Shown piece by piece: positions 1 to 35,784 of a DNA stretch of 64,000 bases. The translations under genes and the position numbers were made by a program. How positions within the stretch are numbered: the stretch's first letter is position 1; each line of letters starts with the position of its first letter. The stretch comes from Phoebastria nigripes (Eukaryota; Chordata; Aves; Procellariiformes; Diomedeidae), in assembly GCA_035582835.1 (NCBI GenBank), contig JAYKAV010002778.1, positions 601,334 to 665,333 on the forward strand, in the 5' to 3' direction. The notes beneath the pieces are model-generated. The model made no database searches. It saw nothing but the letters and a program-made list of their open reading frames with translations, and had not been told where the DNA came from.

Positions 1-910
1 CACACTGCTGGCTTATGTTCAGCCGGCTGTCAACCAGCACCCCCAGGTCCTTTTCCGCCAGGCAGCTTTCCAGCCACTCTTCCCCAAGCCTGTAGCGTTG
101 CATGGGGTTGTTGTGGCCGAAGTGCAGGACCCGGCACTTGGCCTTGTTGAACCTCATACAATTGGCCTCAGCCCATCGATCCAGCCTGTCCAGGTCCCTC
201 TGCAGAGCCTTCCTGCCCTCAAGCAGATCAACACACCCACCCAGCTTGGTGTCATCTGCAAACTTACTGAGGGAGCACTGAATCCCCTCATCCAGATCGT
301 TGATAAAGATATTGAACAAGACCGATCCCAAAATGGAGCCCTGGGGGACACCGCTCGTGACCGGCCGCCAACTGGATTTCACTCCATTCACCACAACTCT
401 CTGGGCCCGGCCGCCCAGCCAGTTTTTTACCCAGCGAAGAGTACACCTGTCTAGGCCATGAGCCGCCAGCTTCTCTAGGAGAATGCTGTGGGAGACAGTG
501 TCAAAGGCTTTACTGAAGTCCAGGTAGACCACATCCACAGCCTTTCCCTCATCCACTAGGCAGGTCTCCTGGTCATAGAAGGAGATCAGGTTGGTCAAGC
601 AGGACCTACCTTTCATGAACCCGTGCTGGCTGGGCCTGATCCCCTGGTTGTCCCGCACATGTCTTGCGAGAGCCCCCAAGATGAACCGCTCCGTAATCTT
701 CCCCGGCACCGAGGTCAGACTGACAGGCCTGTAGTTCCCCGGGTCCTCCTTCCGGCCCTTCTTCTAGATGGGCGTCACATTGGCAAGCCTCCAGTCGTAC
801 GGGACCTCTCCCGTTAACCAGGACCACTGATAAATGATGGAGAGTGGCTTGGCAAGCTCCTCCGCCAGCTCCCGCAATACTCTCGGGTGGATCCCATCTG
901 GTCCCAGAAT
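1..910 (-). mobile_element. CR1 LINE, reverse transcriptase fragment, runs off left edge
   Basis: Read on the - strand, this is CR1 ORF2: motifs equivalent to [23 protein letters not shown] and FADDTKLG are present, followed by [19 protein letters not shown] sequence. The frame is broken. The 3' part lies beyond position 1. It is the same subfamily as the + strand copy at 8386-9796 and lies in inverted orientation to it. Confidence 0.93.
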
Positions 911-1380
911 ACTGAAAATTAATGAGAAAAACAATGAAATAAGAGAAGGAATGAAAAAGTAAGGCCCCATGAAGAAAGTGAACACATTGGCTGCCCTCAA
1001 AAAAAAAAAAGTTTTTCCATATTCCAGGGTTTTCAGTCCTGCAAAGCCTCTGTGCGTGTTTGGCAGAAGTACAGAAATGATGATGGCATATGGGCGAATC
1101 AATATCTCAGAGGACTCATATTTATTATTACGCCCAGTCAAGCCCACTCTGATTTGTCAGGCTGAAAATGTTCATCAAGGCAGTAAAAATGTACTTGGGG
1201 CAATCCCTGGAGACTCCAACTGCAAGCACCATAACTCACATGAAAATGAATTTTCATATCATTAAGGCATAATTTCTGTCATGTTTCACTCTTCTGTAAA
1301 GTTCCTTGATAGGGCCGGTCACAGAAATGTTATGACTGGACCCTGTCCTTTTCCTGGCAACATGTCAGTACTGAATCAAT
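911..1380. other. Short unique spacer between two CR1 copies
   Basis: AT-rich DNA with an A tract near 1000. I see no exon, RNA gene or repeat family. An open frame here on the + strand has no recognisable domain. Confidence 0.5.
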
Positions 1381-1617
1381 ATAGAATCACAGAATCACAG
1401 AATGGTTGAGGTTGGAAGGGACCTCAGGAGGTCATCTAGTCCACCCCCACAGCCCAAGCAGGGCCACCTAGAGCCAGTTGCCCAGGTCCATGTCCAGATG
1501 GCTTTGGAATATCTCCAAAGGAGGGAGACTCCACAACCTCTCTGGTCTCTGATCTCTATCAGGATCTTACGGGAGACAGTATCAAAGGCCTTTCTGAAGA
1601 CAATGTAGTTCATGGGG
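1381..1617 (-). mobile_element. CR1 LINE 3' end fragment, rearranged
   Basis: It begins with the reverse complement of the CR1 3' terminal octamer repeat (ATAGAATCACAGAATCAC) and the GGTTGGAAGGGACC block. At about 1553 it jumps to an RT segment (reverse complement encodes a KAFDTVS motif). The missing sequence between them points to an internal deletion or two nested fragments. Confidence 0.85.
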
Positions 1618-3415
1618 TCTTGGAGGAGCCGAGCCTTTTGTTCATGTATTTTTACAGTTCCACATTTGTCAGACTTCTCACTTCTCCATGCTAAAACCCA
1701 GTGGACAGTTTGCCTTTGTTGGTGGCATCTTTGAAGGGTAGCTGTGTCTGACCCTGGCAGAAAGCACACCTTCCCAGTAAGGAGAAGCCTTCCCAAAGCT
1801 CATTGACTCAACCTTCCCCTGGATTTCACTCAGCTTTGGATCAGATCCACTGTGGATAGACGAGAGCAGACTTCTCAACCCTGAGGAATGCCAGTGTTTA
1901 AAGCTGTATAAATTTTCACTCATCTTTCATCGCTGAACATTGCCTCTTGCTAAGCTATTAAAGCCATATCCACATGCCCCAGAGATTTTGTGAGTGATTA
2001 ATAACAATGAGATGATTGTTATTTAATTACAGCCAAGAGTATTAGGGAAAGTTACTATACGGTGAATGCACCTGCGGAACAGACTTCTCAGTATAGATCC
2101 TTTACATGGCTGGAGCTATATTACTAAGATACACTGTGGGCATAATGACTCTAAGGAATCTCATGGAGGAATTAATTAATAAATGTTGAAGTGGGTTTGA
2201 TAAAGGAAGTGATCACATGGGTGAGGTATATATCCAAGTGGGTATAAATAACTTAGTACTGACTTTGTTGAAATCCATTTGTCCTCCATCCAACTGCTTT
2301 TGAATAATATCCCTCAAGGTAAGCCTTTCTAGATGTACTCTATAATATAGGAATCAGGAAGAAAACAATGTAGAATAAGCTATTTGGGACTATGGAGTTG
2401 TAGACTAAAGTGTAAGTAAGAGATTTGGGATAGTAGACTATAAATATTTAGAGCTGTTAGATTTATAATCTCACTTCCTGATGAAATATTACAAGATGTT
2501 TTAATAGAAATGAATGCAATATTTGACCTTAGGGGAGCAGATAATCAACAGAAGATACATATTTGAAAACTGATAAACAAATGTTCATTTATTTGGCTGT
2601 AAAAAACTCCATGCCTGACTGACTTAGAAAATCATTCTAAATTAAGGATAAACTGAGACTGTAGTTCAAAACCAATCTATTATCTGTCATTTAACAAATA
2701 CTAGTGCGAGGCTTTTAGCTTCAGAAGAATTCTTCAGAAGAATTCAAGCACACCCAGAACTTGAAGATCTTCAAACAACATAGTGTTTATCATTAGGAAA
2801 ATATAAGATATATTAGATCAGTCTCAACACAGATTAGAGTGAATGTTTGACTACAAAGTGGGAGAGATTTTTGTGATGTGAAGCAAACTAATATAATGGA
2901 TTGCAGATTAACTGGGTTCAATAGAAGTAATCCCAGAATGTCTCTTCATTTACACAGTGTTTCACAATATCTGCATTTAAACATAATGTGAAGAATTGTT
3001 TAAACATCCTGTTAGGTCAAGTAAGATGTGAAAACTGTTTGCAAAACAAAAGAAACTTCAAGTACACAATTTTATTGCTAAATGGACTTTCCCTGTCTAT
3101 GGCACTTCNGCAGAGCCTGTTGACTCACCTAAAGCAATACCAAAATAAATATTGTTAGGTTTATAGAGCACATTGGTAAAATCTGAAGGATACATAAGGC
3201 TCATCATTGCTGTAATATGTGCATTTACTATGGTAAGGGTAAAAACTGAACTGCATCAAGCAGAAATATGGCCAGGTTACAAAAGGATGATCTTCTAAGC
3301 TGACGCCTTTCCACTCCCAGATTCAAGAGATAACATTCTGCCTAATATTTTACTTAACTCACCAGGCACACCAGTCTGCTGTGTGACTTCTTCTTGTCTT
3401 TGGATTAAACAAAAA
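1618..3415. other. Unique sequence upstream of OC90 coding start
   Basis: AT-rich, with no recognised exon. HHLA1 is the expected upstream neighbour in vertebrate synteny, but I found no exon I could assign to it. A 13-bp tandem duplication lies at 2719-2744. The OC90 promoter or 5'UTR could be here; no clear TATA box or CpG island is visible. Confidence 0.4.
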
Positions 3416-26433
<23,018 letters not shown>

Positions 26434-27285
26434 CCAACCACCACCATGCGCTTGAGAAACGGCACGGAGACTTTCAGTCAGCCATTGCGTACCTTACTCT
26501 TTCTTATCACTCTACAGGCTGCCTTACGCTTTCCAGCACACAAATGACATAATCATAGACTAGGTATTAAATGTTAGGCTGTATAACTCCTTACCGTAGC
26601 CAACTCGGCACTATGGACCATCTATTTAGGTCAGATATTACCTTAAATAATTATTTGACAGCATTCTGTATAATTTCATTCGATTTCTATGTAAAAAGTG
26701 TTCTGATCAAAGACTGATTTTTGTTAACTGTGTAGTTGGTTCAGTCTGGATCTTGCTGATGGTGGCTAGGTATTTCAGGTTTTTAATTAAACCAATCTGC
26801 AACTACTCCAACTCTTTTTGCAGACATTCTTCCTTTACTGAGCTTAGCAGGAAACACCCAAAAGAAAAGCTAAGGTAATTACACGAAAATGAGTTCCTTC
26901 TTCCCTGCCCATGCAATTGCAATTTTCAACCCGCACAGTTTCTGCCGGTCAATCAGATCATGACAGTAAAAGACATATTCCTTGTCCCAAAGCTGTGAAC
27001 TATGCACAGTTATCTCCAGTTTTGAGAGACTTCAGGATGTAAAAGGGAAGAAATTTAAAGGTGCTTTCTGGGACCAACTAAAACTAATATATTGTGAAGT
27101 ATGTAACATAAAGCCGGAATAATGCTTTTCGCTTTTTACTGAACCCAAGTTTGTTTGCTTTTTTTTTTTCCCCCCAAATTCACCACTCATAAGATTCACC
27201 AGTTATCAGACAACAGCAGTATAAAAGGATGTGTACATCCTTTTACTTGACAAGGTGCTAATTTAGACTATGCTTTGATAATAAA
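26434..27285 (+). other. OC90: Probable OC90 3'UTR
   Basis: This is non-coding sequence after the stop, without a recognisable gene. Candidate poly(A) signals on the + strand are ATTAAA at 26786-26791 and AATAAA at 27280-27285. I cannot decide between them from sequence alone. A CR1 begins at about 27427. Confidence 0.4.
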
Positions 27286-27426
27286 TTATTGCCACAAGAA
27301 AAAAAGTTGCTAGAATTTGGCTACTAATAACAAAGCTAAACAACAATAAAACCCAGCTAGGGTCAAAATCACTAGCGACCTTGCTACTTTTATACCAAAG
27401 ATGCACACAAAGGTATAATCTTTATA

Positions 27427-28595
27427 GAAACATAGAATCAGAGAACAATTTGGATTGGAAGGGACCTTTAAAGGTCATCTAGTCCAACCCCCCTGCCGTG
27501 GGCAGGGACATCTTCAACTAGATCAGGTTGCTCAGAGCCCCCTCCAACCTGACCTTGAAAGTTGCCAGGGATGGGGCATCTACCACCTCTCTGGGCAACC
27601 TGGGCCAGTGTTTCACCACCCTCAGCATAAAAAATTCCTTCCTTATATCTAGTCTGAATCTACCCTCTTTTACTTTAAAACCATTCCCCCTTGTTCTGTC
27701 GCAATAGGCCCTGCTAAAAAGTTTGTCCCCATCTTTCTTACAAGCCCCCTTTAAGTACTGAAAGGCTGCAATAAGGTCTCCCTGGAGCCTTCTCTTCTCC
27801 AGGCTGAACAACCCCAACTCTCTCAGCCTTTCTTCATAGCAGAGGCATTCCATCCCCCTTATCATTTTTGTGGCCCTCCTCTGGACCCCCTCCAACAGGT
27901 CCATGTCTTTCTTATGCTGAGGGCTCCAGAGCTGGACGCAGTACTGCAGGTGGGGTCTCACCAGAGCAGAGCAGAGGGGCAGAATCACCTCCCTCGACCT
28001 GCTGGCCATGCTTCTTTGGATGCAGCCCAGGATACGGTTGGCCTTCTGGGCTGCGAGCACACATTGCTGGCTCATGTCCAGCTTTTCATCCACCAGTACC
28101 CCCAAGTCCTTCTTGGCAGGGCTGCTCTCAATCCCTTCATCCCCCAGCCTGTATTGATAGTGGTGGTTGCCCTGACCCAGGTGCAGGACCTTGCCCTTGG
28201 CCTTGCTGAACCTCATGAGGTTCACACGGGCCCACTTCTCCAGCTTGTCCAGGTCCCTCTGGATGGCATCCCGTCCCTCAGGCGTGCCGATCGCACCACT
28301 CAGCTTGGTGTCGTCTGCAACTTGCTGAGGGTGCACTTGATCCCACCGTCTATGTCATTGATGAAGATATTAAACAGTACTGGTCCCAATACAGACCCCT
28401 GCGGGACACCACTCATCACCGACCTCCATCTGGACATTGAGCCGTTGACCACTATCCTCTGGATGCGACCATCCAACCAGTTCCTCATCCACCTGACAGT
28501 CCACCCATCCAATCCATACCTCTCCAGTTTAGAGAGAAGGATGTTGTGGGGGACCATGTCAAAGGCCTTACAGAGGTCCAGATAGACGATGTATG
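27427..28595 (-). mobile_element. CR1 LINE, 5'-truncated, RT to 3' end
   Basis: Intergenic. On the - strand it runs from the RT core ([17 protein letters not shown]) through [29 protein letters not shown] and the C-terminal region to the 3' terminal repeat near 27427. It is a different subfamily from the 8.4 kb copy and the same one as the + strand copy at 29731-33053. Confidence 0.95.
27518..28336 (-). pseudogene. CR1 ORF2 remnant, RT thumb and C-terminal region
   Basis: A 272-codon open stretch starting just before [18 protein letters not shown] and ending GALSNLI plus stop. A one-base loss near 28320 separates it from the upstream RT frame (28300-28605). Relatively long and intact, so the insertion is fairly young. 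Confidence 0.92.
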
Positions 28596-28605
28596 TTGTT
28601 CTCAC
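28300..28605 (-). pseudogene. CR1 ORF2 remnant, RT palm
   Basis: A 101-codon stretch with [19 protein letters not shown] and [19 protein letters not shown]; it leaves frame at the junction with the ADD motif. Confidence 0.9.
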
Positions 28606-29730
28606 TAGATTTCAGTTGTATAGCACACAACAGTGCAAATACACAGCTTAAACCCAGAAGGTGACCTGCCCAAAATAGCACATAACATCTTATTCAATGG
28701 GTTACTGATATTTCCATATTTTCTCCGAGCATGTATTTGCAAAATCAAAACCATACTAATAAAGTACTTCCTCTGTAAGCACATCTAATTGTAAGAGTGC
28801 AGGTTTGACTTCTTGATCAAAAGCAGTCATATCATCTTAACTTGATTGACCATTCATCTGTTGACCTGCCTTAACAGACTTTGTGCTGTGTTTGCATCAC
28901 TCATGAGATCTTTTAAAGGTTAGATTGGTGATTCCCACTCTTTTATTCAGTTGAATAATGTAAGTGTTCCTTTGTCTTATTCTCTTCAACTGCATCCTTG
29001 ATCCCTAGTGCCATATCTCACTCCCTAGGAAGCAATAACAGCACCTCACTCTCACCAGCACCTTCCCCAGTGCTGAGCACTGAGAGAACCAAAGCCTGAC
29101 ACCCCCCCCCCCCCCCCGCCCCCATCTTTGAGTTCAGTGTTTGGGTTCAGTTCTGCACTACATCTCAGCATAACTTCCCAGGCATCTCAGAAACTAGAAC
29201 CAGAAATCAAAACAAGGTAGTTTTACTTCTCAGTTGAGTTGTCTTCAGATGTTAACCATGACAGAATGCAACAGCTCAGGTACCACATTACCTGAGACAT
29301 TTGGATTCTGAGTTGTACAATTCTGAGCCTGCAAACCTACAGTAGGATTAAAAAATATGTTAACATTGGTGTCAAAGTTAACCTGCTTTGCATATTGTTC
29401 TTCATAAGTTCAACTGCAAGTGAGATGTCAAGGAGTCAGGTTTGTTTGTGTGATCCTGAACATGCAGAAACAAATTAATAATTGATTTGAGGATCAAGTC
29501 ATACCTGTCTCGCTTTCTCTTGGAATTAGAAAGGTCTCTAAGAATTCTCATACTTAATGCTTCAGTTTGCTTAACAAAGGCATAATTTTGTTACCATTAA
29601 CTGAAAGAAAAAAAAGAAAAAGCAAAATCATTTTACAAAATATTTTTATTGAATATATTCCAAATTTCCCTCACTTTTTAATCTTCTCTTAGAACAGAAG
29701 ATTTAAAGGCGGTGTAACTGAAACGAGCTG
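28596..29730. other. Intergenic unique sequence
   Basis: No gene or repeat family recognised, except a C tract at 29102-29123 broken by one G. It separates two inverted CR1 copies. Confidence 0.5.
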
Positions 29731-30240
29731 TCAGTCGTCGAGGGGAGCTGCTCTGACGCTGGCCCGGTCCACAGCGGAGTGGCAGATCTTGGTGTACAGC
29801 AGGATTTGCAGTCTATTAATACATCGCTCCGTGGCTGGTGTCATGGCCAGAATTTTGGGTTTTTTTTGATAATGGGCTGGTCTACATGGCACCAGGCCTG
29901 CTGGCATTGGACGGGATTCATCTTTCTCAAAGTGGGAAAAGGGTCTTTGCTCACGAGCTAGCAGGGCCCATCGACAGAGTTTTAAACTAGACTTGAAGGG
30001 GGAGGCGGATAATATCAGGCTCGCCTGTGACGAGCCGTGGGCTGACATGCCAAGGTTAGAGGGACGAGGTGCTAGCAAGGGCCCTCAGCATGTTTCTCTG
30101 AGGTTTGCTGGGTACGCTGGAGCGCACTTGAAGTCTTACAGAGGTGAGCCATGGGCTCCTGAGGTAATAGGAGCCAAGAGGGAAATACCAGTGAAATATC
30201 TCAAAGGAATTAAGCTGTGTTCCTCTAAGAAGGTGACACG

Positions 30241-31068
30241 GCCGACAGCCCAGCTGAAGTGCCTCTACACCAATGCACGCAGCATGGGCAACAAACAGGA
30301 GGAGTTGGAAGCCACTGTGTACTACAAAGCTATGACCTAGTTGCCATTACTGAAACTTGGTGGGATGAATCCCATGACTGGATTGCAGCTATCAATGGCT
30401 ACAAGCTGTTCAGAAGGGACAGGCGAGGAAGGAGGGGTGGAGGGGTTGCCCTCTATGTTTATGGGTAAGAATTAGAGACCGAGGCAACAAAGGGAACCTT
30501 GTGGTTGGTGTCTACTACAGGCTGCCCAATCAAGGGGAGTCTACTGACAAAGCCTTCTTACTCCAGCTACAGGAGGCATTACGCTTGCAGGCTGTCATCC
30601 TGCTGGGGGACTTCAACCACCCCGACATCTGCTGGAAAAGTAGCATGGCAAGCTGTAGGCAATCCAGGAGACTCCTGGAGTGCATTGAGGATAACTTCCT
30701 AGGCCAGGTAATAGATAGCCCTACCAGAGGGTATGGACCTGATGGTCATCAACGCAAGTGAGCTAATCGGTGACGTGAAGATTGGAGGCAGCCTGGGCTG
30801 CAGTGATCATGCACTGGTGGAGTTCACAATCCTGAGGGATATGGGTCAGGTGAAGAGTGAAGTCAGGCCCCTGAATTTTAGGAAAGCAAACTTTCAGCTG
30901 TTGAAGGAGTTAGTCAATAGGATCCCCTGGGAAACTGCCCTCAGGGACAAGGGAGCAGAACAGAGCTGGCAGATCTTTAAGGATGCTTTCCATAGAGAGC
31001 AAGAGCTCTCAATCCCCAGGTGGAAGAAATCAGGAAAGGAAGTCAAGAGACCGGCATGGATGAGTTGA
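30241..31068 (+). pseudogene. CR1 ORF2 endonuclease (APE-like) remnant
   Basis: The endonuclease motifs occur in order but in three frames: CLYTNARSMGNKQEELE, then DLVAITETWWDESHDW and GYKLFRRDRRGRRGGGVALY from about 30331, LLGDFNHPDICW from 30501, and GCSDHALVEFTIL from 30733. At least two frameshifts inactivate it. In active elements this domain nicks target DNA. Confidence 0.92.
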
Positions 31069-31702
31069 GACCTGCTGGTCAAACTAAAGGGCAAGAAGGA
31101 AATGCACAGGCAGTGGAAGCAGGGACAGGTATCCTGGGAAGAGTATAGGGATGCTGCCCGGTTGTGTAGGGATGGGGTCAGGAAGTCCAAGGTGCAGCTG
31201 GAGCTGAACTTGGCAAGGGATGCAAAGAATAATAAGAAGGGCTTACAGGTATGTCAGGCAGAAAAGGAAGGTCAAAGAAAGTGTACCCTCCCTGATGAGC
31301 AAGACTGGCAAACTGGTAACAACAGATGAGGAGAAGGCTGAGGTACTCAACAACTTTTTTGCCTCAGTCTTCACTGGCAGCCTCTCTTCCCACACCTCTC
31401 AAGTGGATGGACCGCAAGGCAGGGACCAGGGGAGCAAAGTCCCTCCCACTCTAAGAGAAGATCAGGCTTGAGACCACCTGAGGAACCTGAATATACATAA
31501 GTCTATGGGACCTGGCGAGATGCATCCCAGAGTCCTGAGGGAATTGGCTGTTGTAGTTGCCAAGCCGCTCTCCAAGATATTTGAAAAGTCATGGCAGTCA
31601 GCTGAAGTTCCCGATGACTGGAAAAAGGGAAACATTGCACCCATTTTTAAAAAGAGTAGAAAGGAGGCCCCTGGGAACTACTGACCTGTCAGCCTCACCT
31701 CT

Positions 31703-32377
31703 GTGCCTGGGAAGATCATTGAACAGATCCTCCTGGAAGCTATGCTAAGGCACAGGGAGGACAGGGATGTGATTCGAGACAGCCAGTATGGCTTCACCAA
31801 GGGCAAGTCCTGCCTCACCAACCTAGTGGCCTTCTATGATGGAGTGACTACATCAGTGGACAAGGGAAGAGCTATGGACGTCATCTATCTGGACTTCTGT
31901 AAGGCCTTTGACATGGTCCCCCACAACATCCTTCCCTCTAAACTGGAGAAGTATGGATTGGATGGGTGGACTGTTCAGTGGATAAGGAAAAGGGATTGGC
32001 CAGATAGTCGCATCCAGAGGGTAGTGGTCAACAGCTCAATGTCCAGATGGAGATCAGTGATGGGTGGCGTCTCTCAGGGATCTGTATTGGGACCAGTACT
32101 GTTTAATATCTTCATCAATGACATAGACAGCGGGATCAAGTGCACCCTCAGCAGACTGGCAGATGACACCAAGCTGAGTGGTGCGGTCGACACGCCTGAG
32201 GGACGGGATGCCATCCAGAGGGACCTGGACAAGCTGGAGAAGTGGGCCTGTGTGAACCTCATGAGGTTCAACAAGGTCAAGTGCAAGGTCCTGCACCTGG
32301 GTCAGGGCAACCCCCGGTATCAATACAGGCTGGGCGATGAAGGGATTGAGAGCAGCCCTGCCGAGAAGGACTTGGGG
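31703..32377 (+). pseudogene. CR1 ORF2 reverse transcriptase remnant up to the gap
   Basis: About 225 open codons before the N run: [49 protein letters not shown] and [18 protein letters not shown]. The frame continues across the N run only nominally, so its intactness there is unknown. Confidence 0.9.
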
Positions 32378-32661
32378 NNNNNNNNNNNNNNNNNNNNNNN
32401 NNNNNNNNNNNNNNNNNNNNNNNNNNNNNNNNNNNNNNNNNNNNNNNNNNNNNNNNNNNNNNNNNNNNNNNNNNNNNNNNNNNNNNNNNNNNNNNNNNNN
32501 NNNNNNNNNNNNNNNNNNNNNNNNNNNNNNNNNNNNNNNNNNNNNNNNNNNNNNNNNNNNNNNNNNNNNNNNNNNNNNNNNNNNNNNNNNNNNNNNNNNN
32601 NNNNNNNNNNNNNNNNNNNNNNNNNNNNNNNNNNNNNNNNNNNNNNNNNNNNNNNNNNNNN
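32378..32661. other. Assembly gap (284 N)
   Basis: A single run of N inside the CR1 RT C-terminal region. Apparent open frames through it are artefacts. The gap may have arisen because the flanks are a high-copy repeat with an inverted copy 4 kb away. Confidence 0.99.
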
Positions 32662-33053
32662 AGGGGGATGGAACGCCTCTGCTATGAAAAAAGGCTGAGA
32701 GAGTTGGGGTTGTTCAGCCTGGAGAAGAGAAGGCTCCAGGGACACCTTATTGCAGCCTTTCAATACTTAAAGGGGACTTATAAGAAAGATGGGGACAGAC
32801 TTTTTAGCAGGGCCTGTAGTGACAGGACAAATAAAAGGAAGACATTTTTTACGTTGAGGGTGGTGAAACACTGGCCCAGGTTGCCCAGAGAGGTGGTAGA
32901 TGCCCCATCCCTGGAAACATTCAAGGTCAGGTTGGATGGGGCTCTGAGCAACCTGATCTAGTTGAAGATGTCCCTGCCCACGGCAGGGAGGTTGGACTAG
33001 ATGACCTTTAAAGGTCGCTTCCAACCCAAACCATTCTGTGATTCCATGATTCA

Positions 33054-35784
33054 CTAACATTTCTTAGAACAAAAACTGTTGCTACAAACCTTCTAGCAAT
33101 TCAGCTGCTCTGAAAGGTCTGGATTTCTGTATAATCCTGTTCTACAGGGTTGAATTTTATCACAAAAGTATTAATTACGGATCAATGACTATATCCTAAT
33201 GCTGGATACAGAAATGCTTACCCGTGTTCTTCCAAATCATGAAGCAGTTAACTAAACCAGATCATTTGATCTCCTTGTGCAAATTGGATGCTGTGGGAAC
33301 AGCAGGTGAAAATGCCAGTGAATGTTCTTGGATGAGCAGTTAATATTCTATAAACCTCTGGCTGGTGGTATTCCCCCTTCAGTATTTTTCCTACATTAAA
33401 ACTGCAAAGGATTAGAGCAGTGTAGAAAAAACCAAAAATACCAAAAAAAACCCCAAAATAAAAAACAAACCCAAAAGGTATTTAGCCACATGAAGCCCAC
33501 TGCCTACAGTGGCTACACCATTAGCATTAGTGAAAAAAAAAACAACAGAACATAAAGACTTTTTCTTAGCTAAGTGATGTAAGAAATTCTATCTGCAGAC
33601 AAAATTTTAACTAACTTTGATTTCCCCCCCCCCATATTATGCTGCATAGAAAGAGGGCATTTCAGTACTTAAGTAAAATGCTACAAATCTGCAAAATGCC
33701 CATTTTTGTCCAGTACTGAGGATGAGATCTGCATTACGCTGATATGTTTACTTGTTTCAGAATTGGAATTTTTATCAGCCTTTTATCATAGTGATGAAAA
33801 ACTATTTTATATTTCACAGCATTTATAAATAAAAATGATAATGAAAAGGTCAGACAGCTAATTAGCTGAAATGGGAAAAATTGGCCTTTAAACAAGTGAA
33901 TTAAGTGCATTGCTGCTTAATAATAACACAAGCTCATTTCTCTGATGACAGCAGTGCTGCTGCTCTGAAGCCTGCATTTAAACTACACGCTTAAGGTAAA
34001 AAAACATCCCTTTCTGCTAATTATTAGAAACTAGTATTCCATTCATGGTTATGCAAATAACACATGCATATATTCACTCAGAGATATGATGAATTTTCTG
34101 ATTGCAGAGATAGAGACGGATCATTTGAATCGATCAAGTAACAGAGAAATTACAATATAAATATGCTGTTATTCAGGCAATGTTGTCATTACTTCCTTCG
34201 GGCTTTTTTCCAGCATCTCGTATTTCAGGAAGAATTTAACACCAAAGTTGTTCCGTAGAGTAATTACTACCATATGAATTGTGTTGATAAAGAGAAGTCT
34301 TAAATAATCTAGCTATGATTAGCTATATTTATTCATTCTCAGAGATCAGTGCTAAAATAATAAAAAAATGATAAGCAGATCAAGATGAGACATTTAGCAT
34401 AGCTTTTTTTGTCTTCTCTCATTCTCACAGTAACTTTACACTGTATTTTTCAAAGATTTGGGGCATAGCTGGCTAAAACCTAGTTATTTCCCCAAAGTGA
34501 AAAACTAATCCATTAATTACTAATCTAAAAAGACTTCCTACTTCATTAGATACTAATTTACTTACTTTAACTTTTTAAGCACTTATTCTTTGCCTGCAAG
34601 CTGATAAATTATTAAAGATTTGGGAACATGATTCCATAAACAACTTGACATAATTTAGGAAGACGTGAACTCTGAAAACTAGCACTATTCAGGTGTACTG
34701 GTCAACTTGATGACAGTATCATTAAAACTGTGAGCAATGAATGAGTTAAGTCTTTCAAATAAAGGCAACACTGTGAAGAAGCAAAAACTTCCAGACAGAA
34801 ACTCCCCCAGTACCCAGAAAGTAGCTCTTAACAGGTCACCTTTGATTTGTCTTACAACTGCAGTGGCTGCCACTTTTGTCCCTCCTTGTCTGGTCTCATG
34901 TGGTGGGGTGACAGAATCTCTTATTCACCTCTACACCTTCTCTTTAGATATGATTTAAAATAATGTCCCAAGTGTGGCTACTATTTTCTCCCCAGGTTGT
35001 TTTGAGGTATCCATTGTCAAAATCCTGCCCAGACCAACCTGAGCAACAAAAAAAGTTGATGACCACACATCTTAATAGCTGGTTCTGAGATCCATGGTAA
35101 GTCATAGATTATAGAAAGACGACACCTACCCTCTAAAATTTCCTAAATATACACAAAGTTTTAACGTCTGCAAAAATTAAGAAGAGAGGAGCAAGGGAAA
35201 AAAAGACGACAATATAATCCTCTATATATTAGGATATATCTCATGTGAGCTAGAGAAGATCCCAACTTCCTCAAAATAGAAAAAAAGAATTGTTCTTCCC
35301 GCTTCTGTCAGGGTGTACTATTAAAACCATTTAAATAAATGAATGCTACCAAAAAAAGAGAGTAACAAACAACAGTGTAACACTCAGCCCCATTAGATGG
35401 CATCACTGTTTGAAAAAAGCTACCGGTGGGTGAGCTGCACACAGATCTTCACACACACTGACAACTTTATTCCTTGAAATTGATACTACAAACCCAATAC
35501 GTTTTCTTAACCAGGGAGGCAGGCCTCAAAAGCATAGCTTATTTACCTTCCTGAAGCTTGTTTGCTACTAGGAAATTACTTTTGTATTGTTGCATTCTCA
35601 ACTTTTGGTGGTCTTGGTAATAGTAATGATTATCATAAATAATAGTAATAGTTTAATAATGCTGCAATGCTATAACATTTGCAAAAAAGTGTGTAAAATG
35701 AGGTCTACCGTAAATGCCAAAAAATTATGTCATTGACATTTTAATTGTGAACAGCAGAAATTAACTGACACCTTAGAAAAGATT
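33054..35784. other. Intergenic sequence between OC90 and EFR3A 3' ends
   Basis: AT-rich unique DNA, with an A/C-rich patch near 33427-33480. No gene, RNA or repeat family is recognised. It may include the end of the EFR3A 3'UTR. Confidence 0.5.

Larger units (their letters stand above)
29731..33053 (+). mobile_element. CR1 LINE with both ends, most of ORF1 deleted, internal gap
   Basis: It starts with about 90 bp of CR1 5'UTR (GAGCTGCTCTGACGCTGGCC), then jumps to the end of ORF1 at about 29820-29991, with the esterase-type motif DGIHLSQSGKR and VLN stop. ORF2 follows: endonuclease motifs TNARS, TETWWD, GDFNHPD and SDHALVEF, then [27 protein letters not shown] and ADDTKLSGA. After an N run it ends with the 3' terminal repeat at about 33053. 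Several frameshifts and stops break ORF2. Most 5'UTR and ORF1 sequence is missing, so this is an internally deleted copy. Confidence 0.93.

Noticed and set aside
764..1147. 127-codon - strand open frame ending in a real-looking peptide ([22 protein letters not shown])
   Set aside because: The recognisable part is CR1 ORF2; the rest is flanking DNA fused by chance at the element's end.
32337..32763. Open frames running through the N run on both strands
   Set aside because: The translation is entirely N-derived in the middle, so the frames carry no information there.
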